From Risungbinella massiliensis (lineage in GTDB: Bacteria > Bacillota > Bacilli > Thermoactinomycetales > Thermoactinomycetaceae), in contig NZ_LN812102.1 of the NCBI RefSeq assembly GCF_000942395.1, positions 31,358 to 95,357 of the forward strand: a stretch of DNA of 64,000 nucleotides, in the 5' to 3' direction. Under the pieces are notes generated by a model. That model made no database searches and had not been told where the DNA came from. It saw only the letters and a program-made list of their open reading frames with translations. Positions 25,622-34,089 of the stretch are shown piece by piece. The position numbers and the translations under genes are program-made. Every line of letters starts with the position of its first letter. Positions within the stretch are counted from its first letter, which is position 1.

Positions 25622-26470
25622 TTGAAAATTCTCATTAATGGAGCAGGAGGAAAGTTAGGCAGAGAACTGACACTATATTTTGGTACTTTGGGCTATGAAG
25701 TAGTAGCATTAGATCGCAATACTTGGGACATTACCGACGAAAAGCAAACTCAGCAAATGATAAGCGGGATTCGACCAGATGTGCTGATTCATTGTGCTGC
25801 ATACACCAAAGTAGATTTTTGTGAATCCAACCAAGAGGTAGCTGAGGAGATTCACTCCATTGCTACACGCCAAATCGCGCAATGTTGTCAAGAATACGGA
25901 GTACGAATGGTTTATATCAGTACTAATTATGTGTTTGAAGGTACCAAACGGTCAGGATATAAAGAATCTGATCCAACACGTCCTCTAAATCATTATGGTT
26001 GGACCAAACGACAAGGAGAACTAGCCGTAGAAGAATTCTGTTCCAATGGAATCATTATCCGTACTTCCTGGTTGTATGGTCATATCGGAGCGAACTTTGT
26101 CACTTCGATTTGGAAAAACGCAGAACAGGGTGCGGCGTTACGAGTTGTAAAAGATGAAATAGGTAACCCTACTTATGCGATAGATTTCGCAGACTGTTTA
26201 TGTCGTCTTTTGCAAGAAAAAGAAACCAAAGGAATTTATCATGTGTCAGGATCGGGAGTATGTTCTTGGTACGAATTTGCCCTTGAAATTCTCAAGCAGG
26301 CAAAAGTAAATGCTCGTATACAGGCGATCACGACGGAGGAGATGGGAAGGAAAGCGATTCGACCTATCAATTCGGTTTTGATCAGCGAACGGAACATTCA
26401 GTTGCCAGATTGGCGTGATGCGCTCAAAAGATTTTTTATAAGAGAACTGCAGGATAATGAGGGAAATTAG
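25622..26470 (+). CDS. RmlD-like dTDP-4-dehydrorhamnose reductase family protein
   Basis: 282 residues of an extended SDR. NAD(P) loop INGAGGKLGREL, the CAAYTKVDFCE segment, ISTNYVFEG, catalytic Tyr/Lys in HYGWTKRQGE and RTSWLYG are all RmlD hallmarks. RmlD makes dTDP-L-rhamnose from dTDP-4-keto-rhamnose. However, rmlA, rmlB and rmlC are absent here, so it may act in another sugar or in spore-polysaccharide synthesis. TTG start; AGAGGAG is 9 bp upstream. Monocistronic. Confidence 0.88.
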   Translation: MKILINGAGGKLGRELTLYFGTLGYEVVALDRNTWDITDEKQTQQMISGIRPDVLIHCAAYTKVDFCESNQEVAEEIHSIATRQIAQCCQEYGVRMVYISTNYVFEGTKRSGYKESDPTRPLNHYGWTKRQGELAVEEFCSNGIIIRTSWLYGHIGANFVTSIWKNAEQGAALRVVKDEIGNPTYAIDFADCLCRLLQEKETKGIYHVSGSGVCSWYEFALEILKQAKVNARIQAITTEEMGRKAIRPINSVLISERNIQLPDWRDALKRFFIRELQDNEGN

Positions 26471-26716
26471 GATTTTGTTGTGAATGATACTTCTCTAGAG
26501 AGCAGAATACAAATGCGTCCTTTTTTATGACGATATTGATGAATATAATAAAATTGAATTTTTTATCGAAATTTGTGTGGAAAAGAGTCTGTTCCCCTTG
26601 TATCCCTCCCTAATTTTCGAAATAATGTTTCTGTGCACTCATTTATTTCTATTTGCACATTTAAAATTCGAATAAAAACACTGCGAGATCATAGTGGAAT
26701 GAAAAAGGTGATGGGG

Positions 26717-27730
26717 TTGCAAGACAGACCAATTGCCAACCGATACCAACTACAAGGGGTTCTTGGTAATGGAGGTATGGCAACCGTCTATCGGGCTCGA
26801 GACATAGTATTAGATCGAGCTGTCGCTGTAAAAGTGATGGACGAAAAGCTAAGTGATGATGAAGAGTTCGTCAAACGCTTTATCTTGGAAGCTCGTGCCA
26901 ATGGACGTCTTTCCCAGCCCAATATCGTCAATGTATATGATGCTGGAAATATCGGCAAAACGTACTATATGGTGATGGAGCTAATCGATGGAATTACACT
27001 GCATGAGTTAATTGAACAAAAAGGTGGACGTTTACCAGAACGAGAAGCAATTGCGATTGCGATGCAAATTTGCGAAGGTTTGTCCCATGCTCACCAAAAC
27101 GGAATTATCCATCGTGATGTGAAACCGCTGAATATTATGTGCACATCAGAAGGAAAATTCAAGCTAACTGATTTTGGAATAGCCCGACTCAGTCAGATGG
27201 CAAATAGTATTACCAAAACTGGTACCGTAATGGGATCTGTTCACTACTTTTCTCCAGAACAAGCAAGTGATCAGGAAATTTCTGCTGCATCTGATCTCTA
27301 CTCTCTCGGGATTGTATTGTATGAAATGGTAACAGGCGAAGTGCCGTTTGATGCTCCAGAGAATCTCCAAGTAGCATATCAACATCTCGATGCTCCTGTA
27401 CCAGATCCAAGAGCAAAAAACCCAGAGCTCTCTGAAGAATTTTGCCAGATTATCTTTAAAACGTTAGAAAAAAAACCTGAAGATCGCTATCAGACTGCAA
27501 AAGAGCTGAAACAAGCACTCCAACCTGTTTACTTTGGAAAATTTCATCGTAAAGAGAAAAGTGCTCGGAAAGTAGAAGAGAATGGGATTCAGCTTTCTGC
27601 ACAAGAAGCTGCTTCATTGTCGCGAAATCGGCAATCATCAGGAGAATGGAAGAACTATGTGATTGGGATTGCGGTCGCAGCTATTATCGTGTTGACGATC
27701 CTTCTATTTCAAATAGGAGGTTCAAGTTAA
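26717..27730 (+). CDS. Hanks-type Ser/Thr protein kinase without PASTA domains
   Basis: 337 residues. Kinase core (about residues 8-265): glycine loop VLGNGGMATVYRA, Lys in VAVKVMD, catalytic loop IIHRDVKPLNI, DFGIARL, activation-loop Thr cluster KTGTVMG and SVHYFSPEQ. A basic juxtamembrane stretch and one C-terminal membrane helix (IGIAVAAIIVLTILLF) follow, ending 6 residues later. PrkC-type kinases carry extracellular PASTA repeats; this protein has none. Start chosen as TTG 26717, matched to AGGTGAT (26706-26712); ATG 26699 or 26711 are alternatives. No cognate phosphatase nearby. Confidence 0.88.
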   Translation: MQDRPIANRYQLQGVLGNGGMATVYRARDIVLDRAVAVKVMDEKLSDDEEFVKRFILEARANGRLSQPNIVNVYDAGNIGKTYYMVMELIDGITLHELIEQKGGRLPEREAIAIAMQICEGLSHAHQNGIIHRDVKPLNIMCTSEGKFKLTDFGIARLSQMANSITKTGTVMGSVHYFSPEQASDQEISAASDLYSLGIVLYEMVTGEVPFDAPENLQVAYQHLDAPVPDPRAKNPELSEEFCQIIFKTLEKKPEDRYQTAKELKQALQPVYFGKFHRKEKSARKVEENGIQLSAQEAASLSRNRQSSGEWKNYVIGIAVAAIIVLTILLFQIGGSS

Positions 27731-27795
27731 ATTGATTCCACTATCCCACACCAATATGTGGAAGCTCGAGTTCCGTATATAATCAAAATCTATCA

Positions 27796-27833
27796 AAAAA
27801 CAGTACTTCCGTTTTGGAGGTACTGTTTTTATC
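27796..27833 (+). terminator. Terminator of the kinase gene
   Basis: 15-bp stem AAAAACAGTACTTCC (27796-27810) with GGAGGTACTGTTTTT (27816-27830), one G-T pair, 65 bp after the kinase stop. Confidence 0.88.
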
Positions 27834-27839
27834 TATTAT

Positions 27840-28277
27840 AGCGGAGAATACTCCCACTTCTAAGCATAGCGAAAGTGGGAGATGAATCTGCGTCGAACGA
27901 GGGAGGGTTTCTACCCTCTCGCAAGTCCGACCTATTCTGGTGTTTTTTCCTTCATGAAATCATGCTGACCTATAAGGCAAAGTGGTTCGGAAGAACCATC
28001 GTGAAAGTAGGTAAAACGTTTCCCTCTAGTCAGCTTTGTTCCTGCTGTGGCCATCAAAATAAAGAGGTGAAAAACCTAAATCTTCGAAGTTGGACATGCC
28101 CTGAGTGTCGGGTAGAACATGATCGAGACCTTCATGCTGCTCAGAATATAGTAAAAGAAGGTCTGAGACTTCTTGCCGTAGGAACTACGGTTTGAGTTTG
28201 GTACATTTCCTATCGGTAGATGGGATTACCCAAGAATCCCCTACCTCTTAGCGTTAGCGTAGGTGGGGGAGGTTCAA
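27840..28277 (+). mobile_element. Internally deleted IS200/IS605-type element
   Basis: The unit has a hairpin with arms CTCCCACTTC and GAAAGTGGGAG (27851-27881) on the left and CCCCTACCT/AGGTGGGG (28238-28268) on the right. Both carry an unpaired base in the stem and related loops (TAAGCATAGC and CTTAGCGTTAGCGT). Imperfect hairpins with an extrahelical base are what TnpA transposases of this family recognise. Between them lies only the C-terminal end of a TnpB gene. The right end probably stops at TTCAA (28273-28277). No tnpA is present, so it can only move in trans. Confidence 0.7.
27958..28195 (+). pseudogene. TnpB (IS605 OrfB) C-terminal remnant
   Basis: The last 78 codons of a TnpB. They contain [27 protein letters not shown] and [19 protein letters not shown]: the four-Cys zinc finger and the third RuvC acidic residue. 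The upstream 28 codons of the open frame do not look like TnpB, and the whole N-terminal and central RuvC region is missing, so no RNA-guided nuclease can be made. The 3' part of tnpB and the right end usually encode the guide omega-RNA, and that stretch is still present. Confidence 0.85.
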
Positions 28278-28772
28278 TTGAACAGGTTTCATTATTTCCT
28301 CTAGCTGTTGTTCTTGATTACCAGTTCGGACCATAGCCTTGTCTAGATTAGGGTCTAGTTCAAATCCGTACTGACGATATAGATCATGTGCGTCACGGGT
28401 TTTGAGACTAAAAAATGTATTGCGTATTCGTGGTGTTTCGACTATACACTCCATCAACCATTTGCCAAGTCCGTTTCCCTGATGGTCTGGAGAAACAAAT
28501 ACATCACACAAATAGGAGAATCGAGTAAAATCAGTGATGACTCTTGCAAACCCTACTTGGTAACGAGTGGGGGTAGAAGGGTTACCGAGATAGATTCCGT
28601 AACAAAGTGGTGTATAAAGGATCTGCTCTCTAACAGCTTCGATGGAAACTCCTTGTTGCCAATACGAATCATTACATAGATAGGAATGAATAGTTGATAG
28701 GTCAAGATACTCTTTGTTTGTCGAGAGATAGAAATCGTCTTTTTGCCAAGTTAAGTTTTGCAGTTCGTTCAT
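28254..28772 (-). CDS. GNAT-family N-acetyltransferase (C-terminus altered by insertion)
   Basis: 172 residues. The acetyl-CoA motif VSPDHQGNGLGKWLM (about residues 93-107) and RQYGFELDP identify a GNAT acyltransferase of unknown substrate. GAGGAAG is 7-8 bp upstream of ATG 28772. The stop codon (28254-28256) lies in the loop of the IS605-type right-end hairpin, and the last seven or eight residues are encoded by element sequence. The original C-terminus has been replaced, but the fold core seems complete. 20 bp after the dehydratase gene, same strand, likely one operon. Confidence 0.87.
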   Translation of the reverse strand: MNELQNLTWQKDDFYLSTNKEYLDLSTIHSYLCNDSYWQQGVSIEAVREQILYTPLCYGIYLGNPSTPTRYQVGFARVITDFTRFSYLCDVFVSPDHQGNGLGKWLMECIVETPRIRNTFFSLKTRDAHDLYRQYGFELDPNLDKAMVRTGNQEQQLEEIMKPVQLNLPHLR

Positions 28773-28792
28773 CGTATCGCTTCCTCTATAGA

Positions 28793-29752
28793 TTATGATA
28801 GTGTTTTGTGGAATGAGAGAGGATCTATATTTCCACCACTTAAGATAACTCCCACTTTAGAAGATGGGGAGCGAAGTTTACCTGAGATTAAGACAGCCAG
28901 TGGAACAGCACCTGATGGTTCAATTACTATTTTGAGGCGAGTAAAAGCAAAGAGAACTGCATCTCGAATTTCTTGTTCTGTAACAGTAACAATCTGAGAA
29001 ACCTCTTTTTGAATAATGGGAAAGGTTAATTCTCCAGAACATGGTGTACGTAAACCATCCGCAATGGTAGAGGAAGGAGGTATGGAAATTCGTTTACCCG
29101 CTTGAAAAGAGAGATAAGTGTCATTTGCCAGTTCTGGTTCTACTCCGATAATAGAGATCTTTGGATTGATACCATGAGCTGCGATCGCAGTACCTGCTAA
29201 CAGTCCGCCTCCTCCTATTGGAACGAGGATGGTATCTATATCTGGTACCTCCTGTAATAGTTCGAGAGTAGCGGTTCCTGCACCAGCAATCACCTCTTCT
29301 TTATCAAAAGGGGGTATAAGAGAATATCCGTAGGTCTCTTGGAGATTTTGAGCGATCTCTTCGCGGTTTTCCGTTAGACGATCATACAAAATAATCTCTG
29401 CACGATATGCTTTTGTTGCCTCTTGTTTCATTTTAGGAGCATCAGAAGGCATGCAATTAACAGCTTTAATACCCAGCAACTTCCCAGCGAGAGCGACTGC
29501 CTGTGCATGATTTCCGGAGGAAAAAGCGACAACACCTTTTTTTCGCTCTGAGGGCGTCAGATTACTAAGTGCAGAGTAGGCTCCACGAAATTTAAAAGAA
29601 CCAGTTCGCTGAAGGTTTTCACATTTTAGATAGACTTCTTGTTGAGAAATGTTATTTAGGATGCGAGAAGTCTGGATAGGGGTAGCGTAGATGTTTTTTT
29701 GAATCCGTCTAAACGCTTCCAATACTTTCTGGTATAAAAGAGACAGAACCAT
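28793..29752 (-). CDS. PLP-dependent threonine/serine dehydratase
   Basis: 319 residues, a catalytic-domain-only threonine dehydratase without the ACT-like regulatory domain of biosynthetic IlvA. The Schiff-base Lys is in TGSFKFRGA, the phosphate loop is SSGNHAQ, and the PLP glycine loop is PIGGGGLLAG. It deaminates threonine or serine to the 2-oxo acid and ammonia. The start is uncertain: ATG 29752 is only 1 bp from GGAGG, while the open frame extends to ATG 29785 without a ribosome site. I use 29752, which matches the family N-terminus. It is first in an operon with the GNAT gene. Confidence 0.88.
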   Translation of the reverse strand: MVLSLLYQKVLEAFRRIQKNIYATPIQTSRILNNISQQEVYLKCENLQRTGSFKFRGAYSALSNLTPSERKKGVVAFSSGNHAQAVALAGKLLGIKAVNCMPSDAPKMKQEATKAYRAEIILYDRLTENREEIAQNLQETYGYSLIPPFDKEEVIAGAGTATLELLQEVPDIDTILVPIGGGGLLAGTAIAAHGINPKISIIGVEPELANDTYLSFQAGKRISIPPSSTIADGLRTPCSGELTFPIIQKEVSQIVTVTEQEIRDAVLFAFTRLKIVIEPSGAVPLAVLISGKLRSPSSKVGVILSGGNIDPLSFHKTLS

Positions 29753-29861
29753 TCCTCCATTTCTTAAATAACAGATAGTTTTCATATATATTACATCAAT
29801 ATTACGAAAAGTAACAGTAGGTATTTCATATTAGACAAAGGATTAGATGATACTTTGCTAA

Positions 29862-29896
29862 AATAAAAAGAGCTGTGAAAAGTAGCTCTTTTATTT
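29862..29896. terminator. Terminator of the exonuclease gene (bidirectional)
   Basis: 13-bp stem AAATAAAAAGAGCT/AGCTCTTTTATTT across 29862-29896 with a 9-nt loop; the minus-strand reading ends in TTTTTATTTT. Confidence 0.85.
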
Positions 29897-29899
29897 ACC

Positions 29900-30469
29900 C
29901 TACTTTTCATAGCTTTCGACATAGTTCAACCAATTCCACCCATCTTGAATCATTCTTTGTACTATCTTTGCTATATTCCGTGCATCATCAATACCGCGAT
30001 GGTGTGTTCCAACAAGTGGGATTTGAAGATGTTTTAGAGCCCCTCTCATACCCATTTTTTTCACACCATAAAAAGAGCTGTGTGCTTCTTTTAGATTGAG
30101 GTGTTTGGCAGAAAACGGGTAAGGAACTCCTTTGCTGGCGCATTCTTTCTTTAGTTGCTTGCGATCATAGTGGCCCCATGAACAAAAAAGTGATTGGTGT
30201 TGCCAAGTGAGAGTTTCGAGGCCATAAACCGCTTCTTTAAGAGAAAGTCCTTGATTTACTTCTTGTTGTGTAATAGAGGTGAGATCTCGGCAGAACGGAC
30301 TTAGTTCTGGAAACAGAACGGGTCGGACAAAGCACTGATACTCTGTCAGGACACTTAATTTAGTTGTATCCAACATGACTGCACCGATCTCGATGGTCTC
30401 GGAGACAAAACGAGGTGGTGGACTTTTTTCATAACAAGTTGCTTCTAAATCCATGATCAGTAGGTTCAT
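29900..30469 (-). CDS. DEDDh 3'-5' exonuclease (ERI1/KapD-like)
   Basis: 189 residues. Exo I motif MDLEATCYE near the N-terminus, the SETIEIGAVMLD strand, Exo II region FCSWGHYDRKQL, and Exo III HHRGIDDARNIA supply the D-E-D-D-h residues. The Cys after DLEAT and the HRG-IDDA ending fit the ERI1/KapD branch, enzymes that trim RNA 3' ends and, in the case of KapD, were named for an effect on sporulation timing. AAAGGA is 8 bp before ATG. Monocistronic. Confidence 0.88.
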   Translation of the reverse strand: MNLLIMDLEATCYEKSPPPRFVSETIEIGAVMLDTTKLSVLTEYQCFVRPVLFPELSPFCRDLTSITQQEVNQGLSLKEAVYGLETLTWQHQSLFCSWGHYDRKQLKKECASKGVPYPFSAKHLNLKEAHSSFYGVKKMGMRGALKHLQIPLVGTHHRGIDDARNIAKIVQRMIQDGWNWLNYVESYEK

Positions 30470-30652
30470 GATGTTAGTCCTTTCAACAAGAGATATTAGA
30501 AAATTATATTATTTATTAGAATAGCTTGTCTACAAACCCTCACTGAAAGGTTGATTATGGAATCTTGAATACCATAATTGGCTAATAAAAATAATTTTAT
30601 TGATAATGAATTAGCTAACTTTCGTATACAACATAATAAAAAGGGGTTAAAG

Positions 30653-30724
30653 TTGACTGGAAAAGTTCAAAAAGAATTAGGATCTGAGTTTTCAGTAGTT
30701 TTCTCCTCTATAGATTATCTATAA
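30653..30724 (+). CDS. Possible 23-residue small protein
   Basis: TTG 30653 has AAGGGG (30641-30646) 6 bp upstream, stop TAA at 30722, and a terminator begins 5 bp later. The product begins MTGKVQKELGSEF and ends SSIDYL. I recognise no family. The compact ribosome site-ORF-terminator layout is the only evidence that it is expressed. Confidence 0.3.
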   Translation: MTGKVQKELGSEFSVVFSSIDYL

Positions 30725-30729
30725 TGAGG

Positions 30730-30764
30730 ATAACCCCGTAACTAGTACGGGGTTATTTTACTAT
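30730..30764 (+). terminator. Hairpin terminator
   Basis: Perfect 11-bp stem ATAACCCCGTA (30730-30740) and TACGGGGTTAT (30746-30756) followed by TTTACTATTT. The minus reading lacks a T run, so it points rightward even though the only large gene nearby (VanW) is on the other strand. Confidence 0.7.
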
Positions 30765-30779
30765 TTCGGCTCGCTATAT

Positions 30780-31844
30780 CTATGGAGCGATTATTTGGTT
30801 TTGTGGTAGGTCGTGGGTTGGTTGATCAGGATTTACTTTGTATTGTTCTACTTGTTTAGGTGGATCTGGTACTGTTCTTTGCGTCACTTTTGCTTCGGGA
30901 GTAGTATAAGTTCGAACAGAAATGGAATCGGAATTGACTTTCACTCGAAGAAGGATAGGTTCTTGTAACGTATTTTGAAACTGGAAATCTGGTCCACCCC
31001 AGGAAACAGTTGCGTCCTGTCCTGGTGGTACATAGGTAACTTCTTTGCTGTGAGAGTATCGATTTACGATTTTTAATCCTGCTTCGTTAACACTGTTATA
31101 TAAGGTACTAGAGACTTGGCAGATACCACCCCCGATACCCTCGCTATATTCGCCTTTTACGATGATTGGAGCGGACTGATACCCTTTTTCGGCTGTTCGC
31201 TCACCTACTACTTGGTTAAAGGAAAATACCTCTCCAGGCATGAGGATTAGCTTATCAATTGCTTTAGCAGAAAGTTTGATATTGGTCGTTCGATTCGAAT
31301 TATTTCCATTAAAAGTGGTTTGATAGCTTCCGATTAGTTTCTGGTCTACTCGAGCCAAATCTCGTTGGTTGACGGCAGCAGGGACTTCTACAAATGGTAT
31401 TTCGAGTGGCTGATTGATGTAGTAACCGAGATCTCCCAACCATTCATCTATCTGTTGAAGATCCATCATCTTTCCGCTTGTAGCTGGTTTTATGTCTTCT
31501 CCATAGCGATCGAGGCTTGCGTTCTTTGGAGACTGATCCACTTTTTCTTTGACGTCTCGAAGCCAAGACTTGAGTTTGTCTTGATCAATTGAGGAGAGAT
31601 GGAATCCATCAAAACCGATTGACTGGAGATCCAACACATATCTCTCTCCTTCAGCAGTAAGGATAAGGTTTTGTTCTTGTCCTTGTTGTGGAGCTTCTTC
31701 ATAGTCAATAGGTCTTGCGTTTGGGGTATTTTGTTCTGTGTAATCAGGAGTACTATTAGGTTCTTTAGCAGTATTTTGTTGGCATCCAATATTGATCATA
31801 GTTATAAGAGCGACCATATAGACCAGTCTTTTTGTTAGCTTCAT
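30780..31844 (-). CDS. VanW-family lipoprotein
   Basis: 354 residues. A lipoprotein signal ends INIGC (Cys21), and a disordered Asn/Pro/Glu-rich linker follows to about residue 58. The VanW domain is about residues 160-300: KLSAKAIDKLILMPGEVFSFN, VGERTAEKGYQSAPII and GIGGGICQVSSTLYNSV. It ends in a Pro/Gln-rich tail. VanW is a surface protein of unknown role associated with glycopeptide resistance and common in spore formers (for example YoaR). GAGGAA is 8 bp upstream of ATG. Confidence 0.9.
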   Translation of the reverse strand: MKLTKRLVYMVALITMINIGCQQNTAKEPNSTPDYTEQNTPNARPIDYEEAPQQGQEQNLILTAEGERYVLDLQSIGFDGFHLSSIDQDKLKSWLRDVKEKVDQSPKNASLDRYGEDIKPATSGKMMDLQQIDEWLGDLGYYINQPLEIPFVEVPAAVNQRDLARVDQKLIGSYQTTFNGNNSNRTTNIKLSAKAIDKLILMPGEVFSFNQVVGERTAEKGYQSAPIIVKGEYSEGIGGGICQVSSTLYNSVNEAGLKIVNRYSHSKEVTYVPPGQDATVSWGGPDFQFQNTLQEPILLRVKVNSDSISVRTYTTPEAKVTQRTVPDPPKQVEQYKVNPDQPTHDLPQNQIIAP

Positions 31845-32103
31845 TACTTGTTCCTCGACTTTCCTTACCTTATCTTAGGATTATTGACAAACTTAACAGT
31901 ATCTCTAACCTGTATCTCTATAATTTGATAATCAGTGGTTTTTATGCAGTTAAAGAAGAAAACCAATGCGTAAGGTCGTTATGCAAAAAGCTCTATTATG
32001 ATAAAATGAAATGATAATACTATTACCTATACATCCAATTTTCAAAAATAAGCGAAGAAATTATGATATAGAAACCGAGTATCTAAGAAAGAGGAGTAAC
32101 GAA

Positions 32104-32727
32104 ATGAAACTTTTTCATTATCATCACTGGTTGACGGAACTGGAAGAGATGGAGACATTTTATCGTGAGTTAGGCTTTGTAGTTCAACTACGACTTGGTC
32201 GGAAAAAAGGTGGCTCTTGGGAATCAATTGATCCTACGCTTAGTTGGGAGGAGATCAAGGAGCAAAAAATCCTTTTTCGAATTATCGAGATGAGACGTGG
32301 AGTACTGAATGTGACATTTGGTTTTGGAAAGGAGACCAAGTTCGATCATATTGGTTTTCTAGTTGGAACTTCAGAAAAAGAAAAAATCTGTCAAAAGGCA
32401 AGTTCGTTTGGCTGGAAAATAGATGATTCACGCGAGACGAGGACTTTTTTACAATTACCAAATGACTTTCGAGTAGAACTACAAGAAGATCCTTCTTATG
32501 TAGGAGAGGATCCTCTCCCTAAACTAACTGAATTAGCAATTACTCTCCCTGAAATCGAGCAGGTAGAGCAGATGAGAGAATTATTCTCGGTTCCAGAGCT
32601 AGAGATTGAAGTTGGGGAGGAAATATTACTCGAGAGGGTTTTATTGGATGATAGAGATGATTATTATTTAGTAGACCCGACAGGGGTTTTTATAGTAGGA
32701 AAATCAGCAGGGGAATTTCGAATATAA
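32104..32727 (+). CDS. Glyoxalase/VOC-superfamily protein
   Basis: 207 residues. Two short VOC-like modules: HYHHWLTELEEMETFYRELGFVV at the N-terminus, and a later DHIGFLVGTSEKE with LPNDFRVELQEDP, then a second copy ending VDPTGVFIVGKS. His in FDHIGF and Glu in RVELQE could bind a metal. Substrate unknown. ATG 32104 has AAAGAGGAG 7 bp upstream, so I reject the longer open frame from 32011. Confidence 0.75.
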   Translation: MKLFHYHHWLTELEEMETFYRELGFVVQLRLGRKKGGSWESIDPTLSWEEIKEQKILFRIIEMRRGVLNVTFGFGKETKFDHIGFLVGTSEKEKICQKASSFGWKIDDSRETRTFLQLPNDFRVELQEDPSYVGEDPLPKLTELAITLPEIEQVEQMRELFSVPELEIEVGEEILLERVLLDDRDDYYLVDPTGVFIVGKSAGEFRI

Positions 32728-32759
32728 AAACCGCTATCCACACGGAATAGCGGTTTTTT
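32726..32759. terminator. Bidirectional terminator
   Basis: Stem AACCGCTATCC/GGAATAGCGGTT with A-rich and T-rich flanks across 32726-32759, between convergent VOC and sulfatase-like genes. Confidence 0.88.
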
Positions 32760-32760
32760 C

Positions 32761-34089
32761 TTAATACCCCAATTTACTAAGGCGTTCTTTTAGCTCTTCT
32801 TCTTCTGCTACTGTCATTCGGTTCATCTCTAGTTTAGTTCCTTTTCTGAGAGGGTCTTGACGCTTGTAGCGGGTAAGCATCTTTTTGACCCATCCCTCCA
32901 TTTTTTGATGAAGCTGCTTTGCTAAAATAGGATGTTCTTTTATGACGTTGTTCTTCTCTTGGGGATCAGTCGTTAAGTGATATAACTCAAAGTTCGGATT
33001 ACCATAGACATCAGGTTTTAAAGAACGTATAAGCTTCCAGTCAGTAGTTCGTATGGAGCGTTTCAACTGCCAATTAGCTTCGCAAGAGATGACGAATTTC
33101 CGGTGTTTGCGGGTAGGATCCTTGATCACAGATAAAAGAGATTTTCCATCCAAGTTCCCTAATTCTTTGAAAGGAGACGCTTCTGCGAGTTCCATCATGG
33201 TCGGGAAAAGATCGGCATGTTGAACCAAAGTAGGAACTCGAATGCCTCCAGGAAGTATTTTTGGATAATGGAAAAGGAGAGGGACATGCAAACTAGCATC
33301 ATAGAGACCATGATGGTCAAAGTAGATTCCATGCTCGCCAAGACTTTCCCCATGATCTGAAGTCAAAACAATTAATGTATCGTCTAGGATCTGGAGCTGT
33401 TCTAGTACTTGGATGATCTGCCCAATTGCGTGGTCTACTTGTTTTACTGTTCCATCATAATCTTGACGAAGCTGACTAGGTGTTTTTTCTTGACCGTACT
33501 TTTGGATAAAGCTCCATAAAGGTTCTCGAGCAAATTCTTTGAGAGAAGGTTCGTTTGGCTCTACTTCTGTTATTCCTTGTGATTCTATTGAATGGTATGG
33601 ATAATGAGTGTCCCAATAGTGGAGAAAAAGGAAAAAATTCGGTTCGTGTGCATGCTTTTCCAGCCAAGCAATGGCTTCTTTATTTACCTCTTCAGCCGTT
33701 ATATTCAGATGAGTTGGTCTTTCTTCGGATGGATCAATATACGTATCATAACCTCGTTGGAACCATGTGTTCTTTTCCCCTGTGATTCGATAGTTACAAT
33801 CGATGGCAGCAGTTCGATAGCCATTTTTTTGCCAAAACAAACTCATAGGATAGAGTAGCTCAGGAATTGGTTGTGGCTTCATATTGACGACACCATGCTG
33901 ATAAGGATGTTTTCCTGTCATCATGGTCACAAAGGAACTTTGGGAGACATTATTTTCTCCAAACAACCGTTCAAATACGACTCCACGACTCGCTAATTGA
34001 TCTAGATGAGGAGTAAGTCCATTTTGATTCCCATAACAGCCAAGTCGGTCTGCGCGCAGAGTATTGATGTTAATAAACAGGATTCGCAT
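32761..34089 (-). CDS. Sulfatase-fold hydrolase lacking the formylglycine motif
   Basis: 442 residues of the alkaline-phosphatase/sulfatase superfamily. It starts INTLRADRLGCYGNQNG and has the metal motif LTSDHGESLGEHG and the C-terminal DWKLIR region. At the nucleophile the usual C/S-x-P-x-R is missing: SQSSFVTMMTGKHP has Ser where Cys is expected, with no Pro or Arg. The first metal ligand (VDxLR in true sulfatases) is Asn. It may be a phosphodiesterase or phospholipid head-group enzyme instead. No signal peptide and no sulfatase-maturase nearby. Monocistronic. Confidence 0.83.
   Translation of the reverse strand: MRILFININTLRADRLGCYGNQNGLTPHLDQLASRGVVFERLFGENNVSQSSFVTMMTGKHPYQHGVVNMKPQPIPELLYPMSLFWQKNGYRTAAIDCNYRITGEKNTWFQRGYDTYIDPSEERPTHLNITAEEVNKEAIAWLEKHAHEPNFFLFLHYWDTHYPYHSIESQGITEVEPNEPSLKEFAREPLWSFIQKYGQEKTPSQLRQDYDGTVKQVDHAIGQIIQVLEQLQILDDTLIVLTSDHGESLGEHGIYFDHHGLYDASLHVPLLFHYPKILPGGIRVPTLVQHADLFPTMMELAEASPFKELGNLDGKSLLSVIKDPTRKHRKFVISCEANWQLKRSIRTTDWKLIRSLKPDVYGNPNFELYHLTTDPQEKNNVIKEHPILAKQLHQKMEGWVKKMLTRYKRQDPLRKGTKLEMNRMTVAEEEELKERLSKLGY

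Larger units (their letters stand above)
30470..30779. other. Intergenic region with a possible small gene
   Basis: 310 bp between divergent transcription units. It contains the upstream region of the exonuclease, one short ORF with a ribosome site (30653-30724) and a hairpin terminator (30730-30760). Codons before the short ORF stay open for about 17 more (ending NKKGLKL), so it might be the tail of a lost gene. Confidence 0.4.

Noticed and set aside
25622-26470. Rhamnose biosynthesis locus.
   Set aside because: Only the RmlD-like gene is present; no rmlA, rmlB, rmlC or glycosyltransferases in the flanks.
27875-28195. Functional TnpB RNA-guided nuclease.
   Set aside because: Only the zinc-finger C-terminus is present; the first two RuvC catalytic residues and the N-terminal domains are missing.
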